Shown piece after piece: positions 25,456 to 33,711 of a stretch of DNA of 64,000 bases. The notes beneath the pieces are model-generated. The model had not been told where the DNA came from and ran no database searches. It worked only from the letters and a program-made list of their open reading frames with translations. How positions within the stretch are numbered: position 1 is the first letter of the stretch; each line of letters opens with the position of its first letter. Origin of the DNA: PHAA01 sp963665865 (GTDB lineage Bacteria > Bacillota > Syntrophomonadia > Syntrophomonadales > Syntrophomonadaceae); the NCBI GenBank assembly GCA_963665865.2, contig CAXXWF010000001.1, forward strand, positions 1,240,001 through 1,304,000. The letters run 5' to 3'. The translations under genes were made by a program, and so were the position numbers.

Positions 25456-26022
25456 ATGATTTTGAAAGAATATACGAGAGAATATCCTTTATTTTCATTA
25501 TGTGGACTTAATTGTGGCCTTTGTCCACATTATCATACCAATGGCCTATCCAAGTGTCCTGGATGCGGGGGGCAGGATTTTCATTTGAAACATCCTGCGT
25601 GCCCGGTTATTACTTGTAATAGAAAACATGACAATGTTGAATATTGTTTTCAGTGCTCTTATTATCCGTGCGAAAAATATAGGAATCCCAGTAAAGTGGA
25701 TTCCTTTATTTCCTATCAAAAAGTTATCTCTGATTTTGAAAAGGCTAATAGAGGAGGCATAGATAACTACAAAACAGAACTGGATGAAAAGGTCGATATT
25801 CTTGAATTCCTGATCAATAACTATAATGATGGAAGAAGAAAAAACTTCTACTGTATCGCGGTTAATCTTTTGGAATTGACAGATGTGAAGGATGTTGTGG
25901 CAGAGATTAACAGTAAAATAAGTAAACTGGATATCGATACGAAGAATAAAATTGACCAAATAATTTCTTTGTTTAAAGCTAAAGCAAAAAAGGCAAATAT
26001 TGAATTAAAATTAAGAAAATAG
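25456..26022 (+). CDS. DUF3795 domain protein (cysteine-rich)
   Basis: The first 75 residues carry the DUF3795 cysteine pattern: CGLNCGLCPHY, KCPGCGG, HPACPVITCNRK and CFQCSYYPCEKY. These cysteines probably bind zinc or an iron-sulfur cluster. The remaining part is helical and ends in a lysine-rich tail. Function of the family is unknown. The frame opens at an ATG at 25456; AGGAG is only four bases before it, so the in-frame TTG at 25462 may be used instead. A GGGACGG hairpin repeat follows directly. Confidence 0.85.
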   Translation: MILKEYTREYPLFSLCGLNCGLCPHYHTNGLSKCPGCGGQDFHLKHPACPVITCNRKHDNVEYCFQCSYYPCEKYRNPSKVDSFISYQKVISDFEKANRGGIDNYKTELDEKVDILEFLINNYNDGRRKNFYCIAVNLLELTDVKDVVAEINSKISKLDIDTKNKIDQIISLFKAKAKKANIELKLRK

Positions 26023-26032
26023 TATCCATGGT

Positions 26033-26089
26033 GGGACGGAGAGAACCGTCCCCCTGTCGCGTGTCATCCTGAGCGTCAGCGAAGGATCT
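26033..26089. repeat. GGGACGG hairpin joined to a GTCATCCTGAG half-element
   Basis: GGGACGG (26033-26039) pairs with CCGTCCC (26046-26052). GTCATCCTGAGCGTCAGCGAAGG follows at 26063, the left half of the other repeat family, with no right half. Members of the two repeat families therefore abut here. Confidence 0.65.
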
Positions 26090-26124
26090 TACTCCTGACG
26101 CATTAAATATTAATAAACCGTGAT

Positions 26125-26150
26125 GGACCCATAAATAGGGTCCTTTTTTT
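26125..26150 (+). terminator. Rho-independent terminator before the acyl-CoA operon
   Basis: GGACCC (26125-26130) and GGGTCC (26138-26143) form a 6-bp stem with a 7-base AT loop, followed by seven Ts. It isolates the acyl-CoA operon from read-through. Confidence 0.88.
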
Positions 26151-26182
26151 ATGTCCTGCTATATGCATGAGCTGTCTGCCCA

Positions 26183-26291
26183 AATGCCGCCAGTCCGTAA
26201 AATAAGGACTGCAAAACTGCCTGCGAATAAACGCCCAAAACCTTGTACAGCACTTCACAATGCCGCCATATGGGAATCCGTAAAAAGGACA
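26183..26291 (+). promoter_or_regulatory. Repeated dyads, candidate upstream activator sites
   Basis: Two related blocks contain ATGCCGCCA followed by TCCGTAAAA and AGGAC. In the first (26186-26210) the core AGTCC..GGACT (26192-26210) is a dyad; in the second (26261-26291) TCCGTAAAAAGGAC (26277-26290) repeats it. They lie about 130-230 bp upstream of the sigma-54 promoter, the usual distance for enhancer sites. The open frame across this stretch (26151-26405) is probably not a gene. Confidence 0.5.
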
Positions 26292-26424
26292 TGGGCCTTG
26301 CCCTGCATAACTGCAGGAGACTGCCTCAAAATTGCGGCGGTTACCCGGGAGCAGAAGCCGCCCAAGCGCCTCGCAATATCCAATAATAAATGTCTAGATG
26401 CCTAGAAATAGGCAATTGCGACCA

Positions 26425-26440
26425 TGGCACGGAGTTTGCG
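26425..26440 (+). promoter_or_regulatory. Sigma-54 (-24/-12) promoter of the acyl-CoA operon
   Basis: TGGCACGGAGTTTGCG matches the consensus TGGCACG-N4-TTGC exactly, with GG (26426-26427) and GC (26438-26439) 12 bp apart. Transcription would start near 26451, about 130 bases before the crotonase ATG. The leader contains a GCAGAGG/CCTCTGG-type hairpin (near 26455-26480) of unknown role. Confidence 0.88.
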
Positions 26441-26582
26441 ATTAATGATTGGCGCAGAGGTTTTTACCTCTGGCATCATACCATTCCGATCATGCCAAGG
26501 GGAGGTGGAGCGCAATCATTGATGAGAAAGACTTAACTGAGACAGTGATGAGTAACGAGTACGGGAAAGGAGACGAATCTTC

Positions 26583-27362
26583 ATGAATCGTAATATTCTC
26601 CTGAACAAGGATGAGGAAATCGGCTTTATTACCATAAACCGACCTAAATATCTTAATGCTTTGGATCGACCTACGGTTGAAGAGCTTTCCGAGGTTATTG
26701 ATCTGGTAACCGTTGATGATGAGATAAAAGTAATAATTCTTACTGGAGCAGGCGATAAGGCTTTTGTCGCCGGGGGCGACATTGGTTTCATGAAAGAGTT
26801 GACTCCAGTAGATGCACGAAGATTTGCAACATTTGGGCAGATGGTTCTAAGAAAACTTGAGTCTTTACCCAAACCGGTTATTGCTGCTATTAATGGCTTT
26901 TGTCTGGGTGGCGGCTGTGAACTGGCTATGGCCTGTGATTTCAGTATCGCTTCCACCAAGGCCAAATTTGGACAGCCAGAGGTGGGTCTGGGGGTAACCC
27001 CGGGATTCGGAGGGACCCAGCGTTTGCCCCGTTTGATAGGTCTAGGCCGGGCCAGACAGCTTCTGTATACGGGTGACACTATCGATGCGGAAGAAGCTGT
27101 ACGGATAGGATTGGTTAATGCCGTGGTGCCCGATGATGACCTTATGAATTACGTCACTAATATTGCTAGGCGAATTATAGCCAAGGGTCAGATGGCAGTA
27201 CGATTCAGCAAGGATGCCGTAAACAACGGGATGCAGACCGATATTGACAGGGCAATGACCATAGAAGCAGACATTTTCGGACTATGTTTTAGCACCCAAG
27301 ATCAGCAGGAAGGTATGACTGCCTTTCTTGAAAAGAGAAAGCCTCAGTTTACCGAAAAATAG
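26583..27362 (+). CDS. Enoyl-CoA hydratase (crotonase)
   Basis: The 259-residue protein is a complete crotonase. The oxyanion-hole motif is FVAGGDIG with GFCLGGGCELAMACD. Both catalytic glutamates of true hydratases are present, Glu113 (GGCELA) and Glu133 (GQPEVGLG), equivalent to Glu144 and Glu164 of the rat enzyme. It would add water to a 2-enoyl-CoA to give a 3-hydroxyacyl-CoA. It is the first gene of the sigma-54-driven operon; AAGGAG lies about 10 bases upstream of the ATG. The following gene is the acyl-CoA dehydrogenase that would supply its substrate. Confidence 0.93.
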   Translation: MNRNILLNKDEEIGFITINRPKYLNALDRPTVEELSEVIDLVTVDDEIKVIILTGAGDKAFVAGGDIGFMKELTPVDARRFATFGQMVLRKLESLPKPVIAAINGFCLGGGCELAMACDFSIASTKAKFGQPEVGLGVTPGFGGTQRLPRLIGLGRARQLLYTGDTIDAEEAVRIGLVNAVVPDDDLMNYVTNIARRIIAKGQMAVRFSKDAVNNGMQTDIDRAMTIEADIFGLCFSTQDQQEGMTAFLEKRKPQFTEK

Positions 27363-27429
27363 TTGGACTTAAGGTGCTTAACCAGTTGTTGGCTCGAAAT
27401 CTATTCTCGGCCACGAAGGAGGAGAGTTT

Positions 27430-28572
27430 ATGGAAAGAATTTTACCTTTTAATGACGACCACAAAATGTTTCAAACCGCTTTTGCGAAGTTCGTTGTTTC
27501 GGAAATGGTGCCATATTACACCGAGTGGGAAGACAATGCGATTGTCTCCCGAGAAGTCTTTGCAAAAATGGGAGCCTTGGGATTCCTGTGTCCATGGGTA
27601 GCAGAGGAATATGGCGGCGCTGGAGCAGATTTTCTCTATTCAGTTATAGTTGCTGAAGAAATCGCCCGGCAGGGGTGCAGAAGCGTTTTCGCCTGGCTGC
27701 ATAGCGATATTGTTGCTCCCTATATAGGGACCTACGGGACTGCGGAACAAAAAGCCCGATGGCTGCCTGGGATTGCCAGCGGAGAGCAAATCCTGGCGGT
27801 GGCTATGACTGAGCCGGGAGCGGGATCTGACCTGGCTGCCATGCGTACCCGGGCGGTAAAAGATGGTGACGATTATATTATCAACGGCTCCAAAACCTTT
27901 ATATCCAATGGGGTATTGGCAGATCTGGCGATTGTCGCCGCCAAGACTGATACCAGTGCCGGAGCCAAAGGCATCACACTTTTTGTTGTCGAATATGGCA
28001 CTCCCGGTTTTGCCAAAGGCAAACAGATACCCAAAGTAGGATTGCATGCTCAGGATACTGCGGAAATGTTTTTTGAGGATTGCCGGGTACCGGCAGCTAA
28101 TATTTTGGGCGGGGAGGGCAACGGCTTCAAATGCCTGATGCAAAAACTGCAGCAGGAGAGAATCATGGTTTCTCTGGTGGCGCAGGCGTCAGCGGAACGG
28201 TGTTTGGAATTAACTCTTGATTACGTAAAGACCAGAAATATATTTGGCCAGCCGTTAAGTAAATTCCAGAACACCCAGTTTACCCTGGCGGAAATAGCCA
28301 GCGAAATTCAGGTCGGCAGGAGTTTTATTGACCAGCTGGTCTTGCAGCACATGGCCGGCAAAGATGTAGTACAGGAAGTAAGTATGGCCAAATATTGGAT
28401 CTGTGAGATGGAAAATCGGGTAGCCTCGAGATGTCTGCAGTTATTCGGCGGTTACGGCTACTGCAAGGAGTATGAAATATCCAGGATGTGGACGGATGCC
28501 AGAATTCAGACCATATACGCCGGTACGTCCGAAGTAATGAAGCTGGTTATCAGCCGCGGTCTGGGACTCTAG
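27430..28572 (+). CDS. Acyl-CoA dehydrogenase, isovaleryl-CoA-DH-like active site
   Basis: This 380-residue flavoprotein oxidises an acyl-CoA to the 2-enoyl-CoA and passes electrons to ETF. Family motifs include AMTEPGAGSD and INGSKTFISNG, and QLFGGYGYCKEYEISRMWTD near the end. At the usual catalytic position the sequence reads IYAGTSEV, with Ala364 instead of the Glu found in short- and medium-chain enzymes. A glutamate, Glu243, sits in QQERIMVSL at the position used as base in isovaleryl-CoA and long-chain dehydrogenases. That points to a branched or bulky acyl substrate. No ETF genes are in the window. GGAGG precedes the ATG. Confidence 0.92.
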   Translation: MERILPFNDDHKMFQTAFAKFVVSEMVPYYTEWEDNAIVSREVFAKMGALGFLCPWVAEEYGGAGADFLYSVIVAEEIARQGCRSVFAWLHSDIVAPYIGTYGTAEQKARWLPGIASGEQILAVAMTEPGAGSDLAAMRTRAVKDGDDYIINGSKTFISNGVLADLAIVAAKTDTSAGAKGITLFVVEYGTPGFAKGKQIPKVGLHAQDTAEMFFEDCRVPAANILGGEGNGFKCLMQKLQQERIMVSLVAQASAERCLELTLDYVKTRNIFGQPLSKFQNTQFTLAEIASEIQVGRSFIDQLVLQHMAGKDVVQEVSMAKYWICEMENRVASRCLQLFGGYGYCKEYEISRMWTDARIQTIYAGTSEVMKLVISRGLGL

Positions 28573-28596
28573 TTTAGCAGAAAGGAGCAATGAACC

Positions 28597-29364
28597 ATGA
28601 AGATAGAGGGGAAAACAGCTATTATCTCGGGCGGCGCATCCGGTTTGGGAGAAGCGGTCGCACGGAGACTGGCAGGATTAGGGGCTAAGGTAGTCATACT
28701 TGATCTCGATGAAGGAAGAGGTACGGCCCTGGTAAATGAATTGGGAGGCCAGACCGCCTTCGTTAAGACTGATATATCTGCACCGGAAGATGTCCAGCAA
28801 TCCGTTGCTTTTGCCAAGGATAAATTCGGGAAAATCGACATCGTCGTAAATTGTGCGGGGATCTCATCAGGAGCCAAGGTTGCCAGCAAAAAAGGACCGC
28901 ACGATTTGGCCTATTTTAAAAAGGTCATTGATATTAACCTAATTGGGGTATTTGACGTGATACGGTCAGCGGCATTTCAGATGCTGCAAAATGAGCTCAA
29001 CGAAGAAAAGGGAAGAGGGGTAATTATCAATACTGCGTCGGTGGCTGCCTTTGATGGTCAGATCGGTCAGGCCGCCTATGCTGCCAGTAAAGCGGCTCTG
29101 GTAGGCATGACCCTGCCTCTGGCTCGTGATTTGTCCGGGGATGGCGTCCGGGTTGTAACTATATGCCCTGGCCTCTTTGACACTCCGATGATGGCCAAAC
29201 TGCCTGAACAGGTTCGCATAGATCTCGCCAAAACAGTGCCTTTCCCGTCCAAATTAGGCGCTCCTGACGAGTTTGCCATGTTGGTTCAGCAGATCGTTGA
29301 AAATCCCATGTTAAACGGGGAGACGATCCGCTTGGATGGTGCCATTCGCATGAGTCCGCGATAA
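28597..29364 (+). CDS. SDR dehydrogenase, type-2 3-hydroxyacyl-CoA dehydrogenase-like
   Basis: The Rossmann motif is SGGASGLGEA (residues 11-20), with an acidic end of beta-2 (ILDLDE) that favours NAD. The catalytic set is Asn114, Ser148, Tyr161 and Lys165 (YAASK). The overall pattern, including GVIINTASVAAFDGQIGQAA and CPGLFDTPMM, resembles HSD10 (type-2 hydroxyacyl-CoA dehydrogenase), which in animals oxidises 2-methyl-3-hydroxybutyryl-CoA. The enzyme would make the 3-ketoacyl-CoA for the thiolase encoded next. bbs operons for benzylsuccinate have two such SDRs, whereas only one is seen here. Confidence 0.9.
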   Translation: MKIEGKTAIISGGASGLGEAVARRLAGLGAKVVILDLDEGRGTALVNELGGQTAFVKTDISAPEDVQQSVAFAKDKFGKIDIVVNCAGISSGAKVASKKGPHDLAYFKKVIDINLIGVFDVIRSAAFQMLQNELNEEKGRGVIINTASVAAFDGQIGQAAYAASKAALVGMTLPLARDLSGDGVRVVTICPGLFDTPMMAKLPEQVRIDLAKTVPFPSKLGAPDEFAMLVQQIVENPMLNGETIRLDGAIRMSPR

Positions 29365-29448
29365 ACAGCGGGAAGAATAGATCTCCAGTTAATCCTCAAT
29401 GCAGAAATAACTGGTTTTGATAATGGTTACAAAGGGAGGTAATGAATA

Positions 29449-30624
29449 ATGAGAAGAGTTGCGGTAATAGGTACAGGGCACTCCAAGTTCTGTTTTAACT
29501 CACCGAAAACATCTGTGGAAATGCTGGCCGAGGTGGCTATGGATGCCATTAATGAAGCCAACCTTACCCCGAAAGATATTCAGGCGGTCAATGTAGGCAA
29601 CGTTTTGGGAGATTTTGAAGAGGGTCAGGGTATGGTCCAGTCCTTCTTTGCCAACGATATAGGCTGCTTTAATGTAGCTGCCAGTCGTTTTGAGGGAGCC
29701 TGTGCATCCGGCAGTATGGCCGTAAGAGATGCCGTCATGTGGGTCGCCTCAGGCTACTATGACATCATGTTGGTGGGAGGCGTGGAGAAATGCACCGCCA
29801 TGTCAACCGGTCTGGCTACGCGCACCTTTGCCATGTTCGGAGATTCTCGCTATGAATATCCGGCCGGTTTCACCTTTCCAGCCGTATTTGCACTTTTGTC
29901 CCACCTGTATTCCAGTAAATACGGTATTCCCCTGGCCACCCTGAAAGAGCAAATGGCTGCCGTATCCGTGCAGTCTCATGAATATGCCATGTTAAACCCC
30001 AATGCTCAGATCCAGAAGGCCATTAGCAAAGAAGATGTGCTAAAAAGTTTCACGGTGTCCAGCCCCATCCAGCTGCAAGATGCTTGCCCGTTCTCCGATG
30101 GAGCCGCGGCAGTGGTTATAGCTTCGGAAGAGGCTGCAAAAAGGCTGGTTAAGAAGCCGATCTATTTTGCCGGCATAGGGCAATCATCTTCTGGAAAACT
30201 GAGCTCGCAGCATAAATATCTGCCGCGCATTCGCGCCCGAGAATTGGCATCTGAGCAATCATACCGGATGGCCGGTTTGACACCCTCTGACATGGATCTT
30301 TGCGAACTCCACGATTGCTTCAGCATTGCTGCCATGATTGCGGCCGAAGGACTGGGCTTCTTCGAGTATGGCAAATCAGGCGAGGCGTGGGAAAATGGCG
30401 AAACCAGGATAGGGGGCAAAATTCCCATTAACCTATCCGGCGGGTTGAAGGCCAAGGGACATCCTATCGGGGCTACTGGAGTATCCCAAGTGTATGAAAT
30501 AACCCGTCAATTAAGAGGAGATATGGCCGCCCAGGGCAGACAGGTTGAAGGAGCTAAAAACGGTATTATCGATACCCTGGGCGGAGATGGAGTATTGATC
30601 AGCATGATTCTAACAAATCAGTAA
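29449..30624 (+). CDS. SCP2-type thiolase (acetyl-CoA acyltransferase family)
   Basis: The nucleophilic cysteine is Cys85 in EGACASGSMA. The later motifs are LHDCFSIAA and GGLKAKGHPIGATG, typical of the SCP2/archaeal thiolase branch rather than classical FadA. Members of this branch work with a DUF35 zinc-ribbon/OB-fold partner, which is encoded 13 bp downstream, as in bbsBA. SCPx-type thiolases also cleave 2-methyl-branched 3-ketoacyl-CoA. The 391-residue length is normal and the ATG has GGGAGGT upstream. Confidence 0.92.
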   Translation: MRRVAVIGTGHSKFCFNSPKTSVEMLAEVAMDAINEANLTPKDIQAVNVGNVLGDFEEGQGMVQSFFANDIGCFNVAASRFEGACASGSMAVRDAVMWVASGYYDIMLVGGVEKCTAMSTGLATRTFAMFGDSRYEYPAGFTFPAVFALLSHLYSSKYGIPLATLKEQMAAVSVQSHEYAMLNPNAQIQKAISKEDVLKSFTVSSPIQLQDACPFSDGAAAVVIASEEAAKRLVKKPIYFAGIGQSSSGKLSSQHKYLPRIRARELASEQSYRMAGLTPSDMDLCELHDCFSIAAMIAAEGLGFFEYGKSGEAWENGETRIGGKIPINLSGGLKAKGHPIGATGVSQVYEITRQLRGDMAAQGRQVEGAKNGIIDTLGGDGVLISMILTNQ

Positions 30625-30637
30625 AGGGGGTTTTAAC

Positions 30638-31048
30638 ATGGAATATAAACTGACTTTTAAGGACTATAACAAAGCCCTTAAGCAGGATAAATTACTGGGA
30701 CTGAAGTGTAATGATTGCGGAACTATCACCTGTCCGCCGATGATGGTCTGTGCAGAATGCGCCAGCACCAACCACGAAATTGTTCAGTTGAGCGGAAAAG
30801 GCAAGATAGCTACCTTTACCACCTCTTTTATCGCTGCTGAGGGCCGCGAAAACGAAGTCCCTTACACCATTGTAATGGTGGAGCTGGATGAAGGTCCCTG
30901 GATAATGGGTAACTTGGTATCCATGGATACGAAAAAAGTTACGATGGACGTTATCGGTAAAGCGGTGCAATTGGGCAGTAGAGTGTACCCGGGCGATAAG
31001 TATTCTAATGGGGATATGGCCAGAGTGGCCTTTAGCTTGCTGGAGTAA
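30638..31048 (+). CDS. DUF35 zinc-ribbon/OB-fold thiolase partner
   Basis: The protein has 136 residues. An N-terminal helix is followed by a zinc ribbon with two Cys pairs (LKCNDCGTITCPP, VCAECAST) and an OB-fold (GKGKIATFTTSFIAA.. GDMARVAFSLLE). In archaeal acetoacetyl-CoA thiolase/HMG-CoA synthase and in BbsAB, DUF35 proteins bind the thiolase and shape the CoA-binding channel. The gene lies directly after the thiolase, so the two products almost certainly form a complex. It has no catalytic residues of its own. Confidence 0.92.
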   Translation: MEYKLTFKDYNKALKQDKLLGLKCNDCGTITCPPMMVCAECASTNHEIVQLSGKGKIATFTTSFIAAEGRENEVPYTIVMVELDEGPWIMGNLVSMDTKKVTMDVIGKAVQLGSRVYPGDKYSNGDMARVAFSLLE

Positions 31049-31066
31049 GCAGAAGGAGGGCATATT

Positions 31067-32248
31067 ATGAGTTTACCTTTGGAGGGTATCAAAGTACTGG
31101 ATCTATCCAGATATCTTCCTGGTCCTTTCTGCACCCAGATTCTGGCTGATTTTGGAGCGGAAGTGATCAAGGTAGAAGATCCGAGGGGCGGGGATCTAGG
31201 TCGTTCTGTACCTCCGCTCATCGAGGGGGAGAGTGCCCGATTCTACACGGTAAATCGCAACAAAAAGAGCATTACGTTAGATCTTAAGCAGGATGCCGGC
31301 CGGGATATCTTTAGAAAGCTGGCCGCTTCAGCTGATATTATCGTTGACCAGTTCCGACCGGGGGTAATGAAAAAAATGGGGCTGGGCTATGAAAATTTGC
31401 AGACGATAAATCCAGGAATAATCTATTGCGCCATTACCGGCTATGGGCTGACTGGACCCATGAATGATAGGGCTGGTCATGATCTGAATTATCTAAATAT
31501 AGCCGGAGTAACCGGACTAACTGGCGCTTACCAGGGTATGCCCGTCATGTCCGGGGCGCAGATAGCGGATATTTCCGGAGGAACTCTTTATGCAGTTATC
31601 GCCATTCTCATGGCCCTGGTCAGCCGCGCCAAGGATGGTCAGGGCCAGCTCTGTGACATCGCTATGATGGATTGTTCCATAAGTCTTTTGGCCTATACCC
31701 TGGGAGAATGGGCCGGCTGGGGCAGACTTCCGGAAATGGGGAATGAGATCCTTACAGGCGGATATGCCTTTTACAACATTTATAAGACCAAGGATGGCAA
31801 GTATGTCGGCTTGGGAGCGGTGGAAGATAAATTCTGGGCTGAATTCTGTGAGAAAGTTGATCGCCGGGAGTATATCAAACTGCAGTGGAATACCACCCTG
31901 CAGCCGGATATACAGGCAGATATCCGGGCCATTATGCTCACTAAGACGAGAGACCAGTGGGTGGAGTATTTTGCAGACTGTGACATCTGCTTCACCCCGA
32001 TCTTGACGATGGAAGAGATGTGCGGCCATCCTCAGGTCACTGCCCGGGAAATGATTCTGAAACTTACCAATGTCAGGGGCTCGGGAAAAGATGTGGCGTT
32101 GACCGGGGTGCCAATAAAATTATCAGGAACTCCTGGTGAAGCAAAATTAACCTTTCCTAAACTGGGAGAACACAATCAAGAGATCCTCAAACGTGCAGGA
32201 TATACGGCTAAAGAGATTAAGAGATTTCGCGACCAGAAAATAATATAA
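31067..32248 (+). CDS. CaiB/BaiF family protein, alpha-methylacyl-CoA racemase-like
   Basis: The 393-residue protein belongs to the family III CoA-transferase fold. It carries the complete catalytic triad of alpha-methylacyl-CoA racemase: His138 (AGHDLNYL), Asp168 (AQIADISGG) and Glu253 (LGAVEDKFW). The spacing of 30 and 85 residues equals that of human AMACR (122, 152, 237). It would interconvert (R)- and (S)-2-methylacyl-CoA. A CoA-transferase role, as for BbsE/F in a similar operon, cannot be excluded because the folds are shared. The start has AGAAGGAGG. If it is a racemase, the operon's substrate is alpha-methyl-branched. Confidence 0.85.
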   Translation: MSLPLEGIKVLDLSRYLPGPFCTQILADFGAEVIKVEDPRGGDLGRSVPPLIEGESARFYTVNRNKKSITLDLKQDAGRDIFRKLAASADIIVDQFRPGVMKKMGLGYENLQTINPGIIYCAITGYGLTGPMNDRAGHDLNYLNIAGVTGLTGAYQGMPVMSGAQIADISGGTLYAVIAILMALVSRAKDGQGQLCDIAMMDCSISLLAYTLGEWAGWGRLPEMGNEILTGGYAFYNIYKTKDGKYVGLGAVEDKFWAEFCEKVDRREYIKLQWNTTLQPDIQADIRAIMLTKTRDQWVEYFADCDICFTPILTMEEMCGHPQVTAREMILKLTNVRGSGKDVALTGVPIKLSGTPGEAKLTFPKLGEHNQEILKRAGYTAKEIKRFRDQKII

Positions 32249-32323
32249 CGCGGAATATTCCGGTTTAACTGAATAAGGGCGGATGATATTCCGCCATGGG
32301 TTGATCAGAAGGGAGGAGTTCTC

Positions 32324-33670
32324 GTGAGTTTGGCAGAGGAGTATAAGCGTAAACTGGTCAATGCAGACGAAGCAGTAAAAGTAATCAAATCTGGCGATTG
32401 GGTCGATTATGGATCATTTGCTGGTCAGGTCAGGGATCTGGATGAAGCCCTGGCCAAAAGAAAAGACGAGTTAAAAGACGTAAAAATATGGTCGACGGTT
32501 AATCCCTATCCAACGCAGGTAAATATAGCGGATCCTCGAGGAGAAACATTCATATGGCACACCTGGCATGCTTCCGGTGCTGACCGCAAAATTGCCAAGG
32601 CCGGAAAACCTGTCTATTATGCACCAATCAAATATTCGGAAGTACCCCGCTATATAAGGGAAAGGATAGTGCCGCTTGATGTGGCTATGCTGCAGGTATG
32701 TCCCATGGATAAACATGGATATTTCAATTATGGGCCGCAATGCAGTTTTGCCCGGGCGGTCTGCGACCGGTCCAAAGTCATTATCGTAGAAGTCAACGAC
32801 AAACAGCCGCTTTCTTTAGGCGGTTATGAAGAAGCTATTCATATTTCGGAAGTTGACTATATTGTGGAAGGCAGCAACCAAGCGATGCCCCAAATCCCCT
32901 CTCCGCCGCCTACCGAGGTTGATAATAGGGTAGCCGCATTCATTCTGGAAGAAATCAGCGATGGCTGCTGCATTCAATTGGGTATTGGGGGGATGCCCAA
33001 TGCGGTCGGTATGGCCATAGCCGCATCTGACTTGAAAAACCTGGGCTGTCATACCGAAATGCTGGTAGATGCTTACGTCTACATGCATGAGGCTGGCAAA
33101 TTAACCGGGAAATACAAGGGGGTGGATCCCGGTAAAATGGTCTATACCTTTGCTCTGGGGACCCAGATGCTTTATGATTTTATCGATGCAAATCCCAAGT
33201 GTGCCGCCTACCCGGTTAATTACACCAATAAACCCTCCATCGCAGCGTTAAACGATAAATTAATTACCATCAACAATGCTATAGAAATTGATTTGTACGG
33301 CCAGGTGAATTCTGAAACTTCCGGGACTAGACATATAAGCGGCACAGGCGGCCAATTGGACTACGTCCTGGCTGGTTGGGAATCAAGGGGCGGTAAATCC
33401 TTTATATGCATGCCATCTGCCAACATTGGCAAAGCCGGAGAGATAAAAACCAGAATCGTTCCTACTTTAGCACCGGGTGGCATTGTCACCGATCCTCGGT
33501 CAGTCGCTGATTATGTTGTAACCGAATTCGGTAAATTTGCGATGAAAGGTATGACTGTCTGGCAGCGCGCCGAAGGGCTGATCAACATTGCTCATCCTGA
33601 CGTAAGAGATGATTTGATAAAGGCGGCCGAGGCCCAGGGCATCTGGCGTAAATCAAACCGCATTGGCTGA
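32324..33670 (+). CDS. Class I CoA-transferase (acetyl-CoA hydrolase/transferase family), first copy
   Basis: The 448-residue protein resembles 4-hydroxybutyrate/butyryl-CoA:acetate CoA-transferases. The covalent-intermediate glutamate is Glu331 in QVNSETSGTRHISGTGGQLD, and the earlier QLGIGGMPNAV motif binds CoA. It would exchange CoA between a carboxylate and acetyl- or another acyl-CoA, so it could activate the growth substrate or recover acetate. The start is GTG with GGGAGGAG upstream. A clearly related second copy follows 41 bp downstream. The gap before it (75 bp) is longer than between the other operon genes. Confidence 0.9.
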   Translation: MSLAEEYKRKLVNADEAVKVIKSGDWVDYGSFAGQVRDLDEALAKRKDELKDVKIWSTVNPYPTQVNIADPRGETFIWHTWHASGADRKIAKAGKPVYYAPIKYSEVPRYIRERIVPLDVAMLQVCPMDKHGYFNYGPQCSFARAVCDRSKVIIVEVNDKQPLSLGGYEEAIHISEVDYIVEGSNQAMPQIPSPPPTEVDNRVAAFILEEISDGCCIQLGIGGMPNAVGMAIAASDLKNLGCHTEMLVDAYVYMHEAGKLTGKYKGVDPGKMVYTFALGTQMLYDFIDANPKCAAYPVNYTNKPSIAALNDKLITINNAIEIDLYGQVNSETSGTRHISGTGGQLDYVLAGWESRGGKSFICMPSANIGKAGEIKTRIVPTLAPGGIVTDPRSVADYVVTEFGKFAMKGMTVWQRAEGLINIAHPDVRDDLIKAAEAQGIWRKSNRIG

Positions 33671-33711
33671 CTTGGCTCGACTGTGAAATATTGAGGTAAG
33701 GGGGGACTCAT

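Noticed and set aside
26151..26405. 84-codon frame before the acyl-CoA operon
   Set aside because: It starts directly after a terminator T-tract, lacks a ribosome site and covers repeated dyads; it is better read as regulatory DNA.
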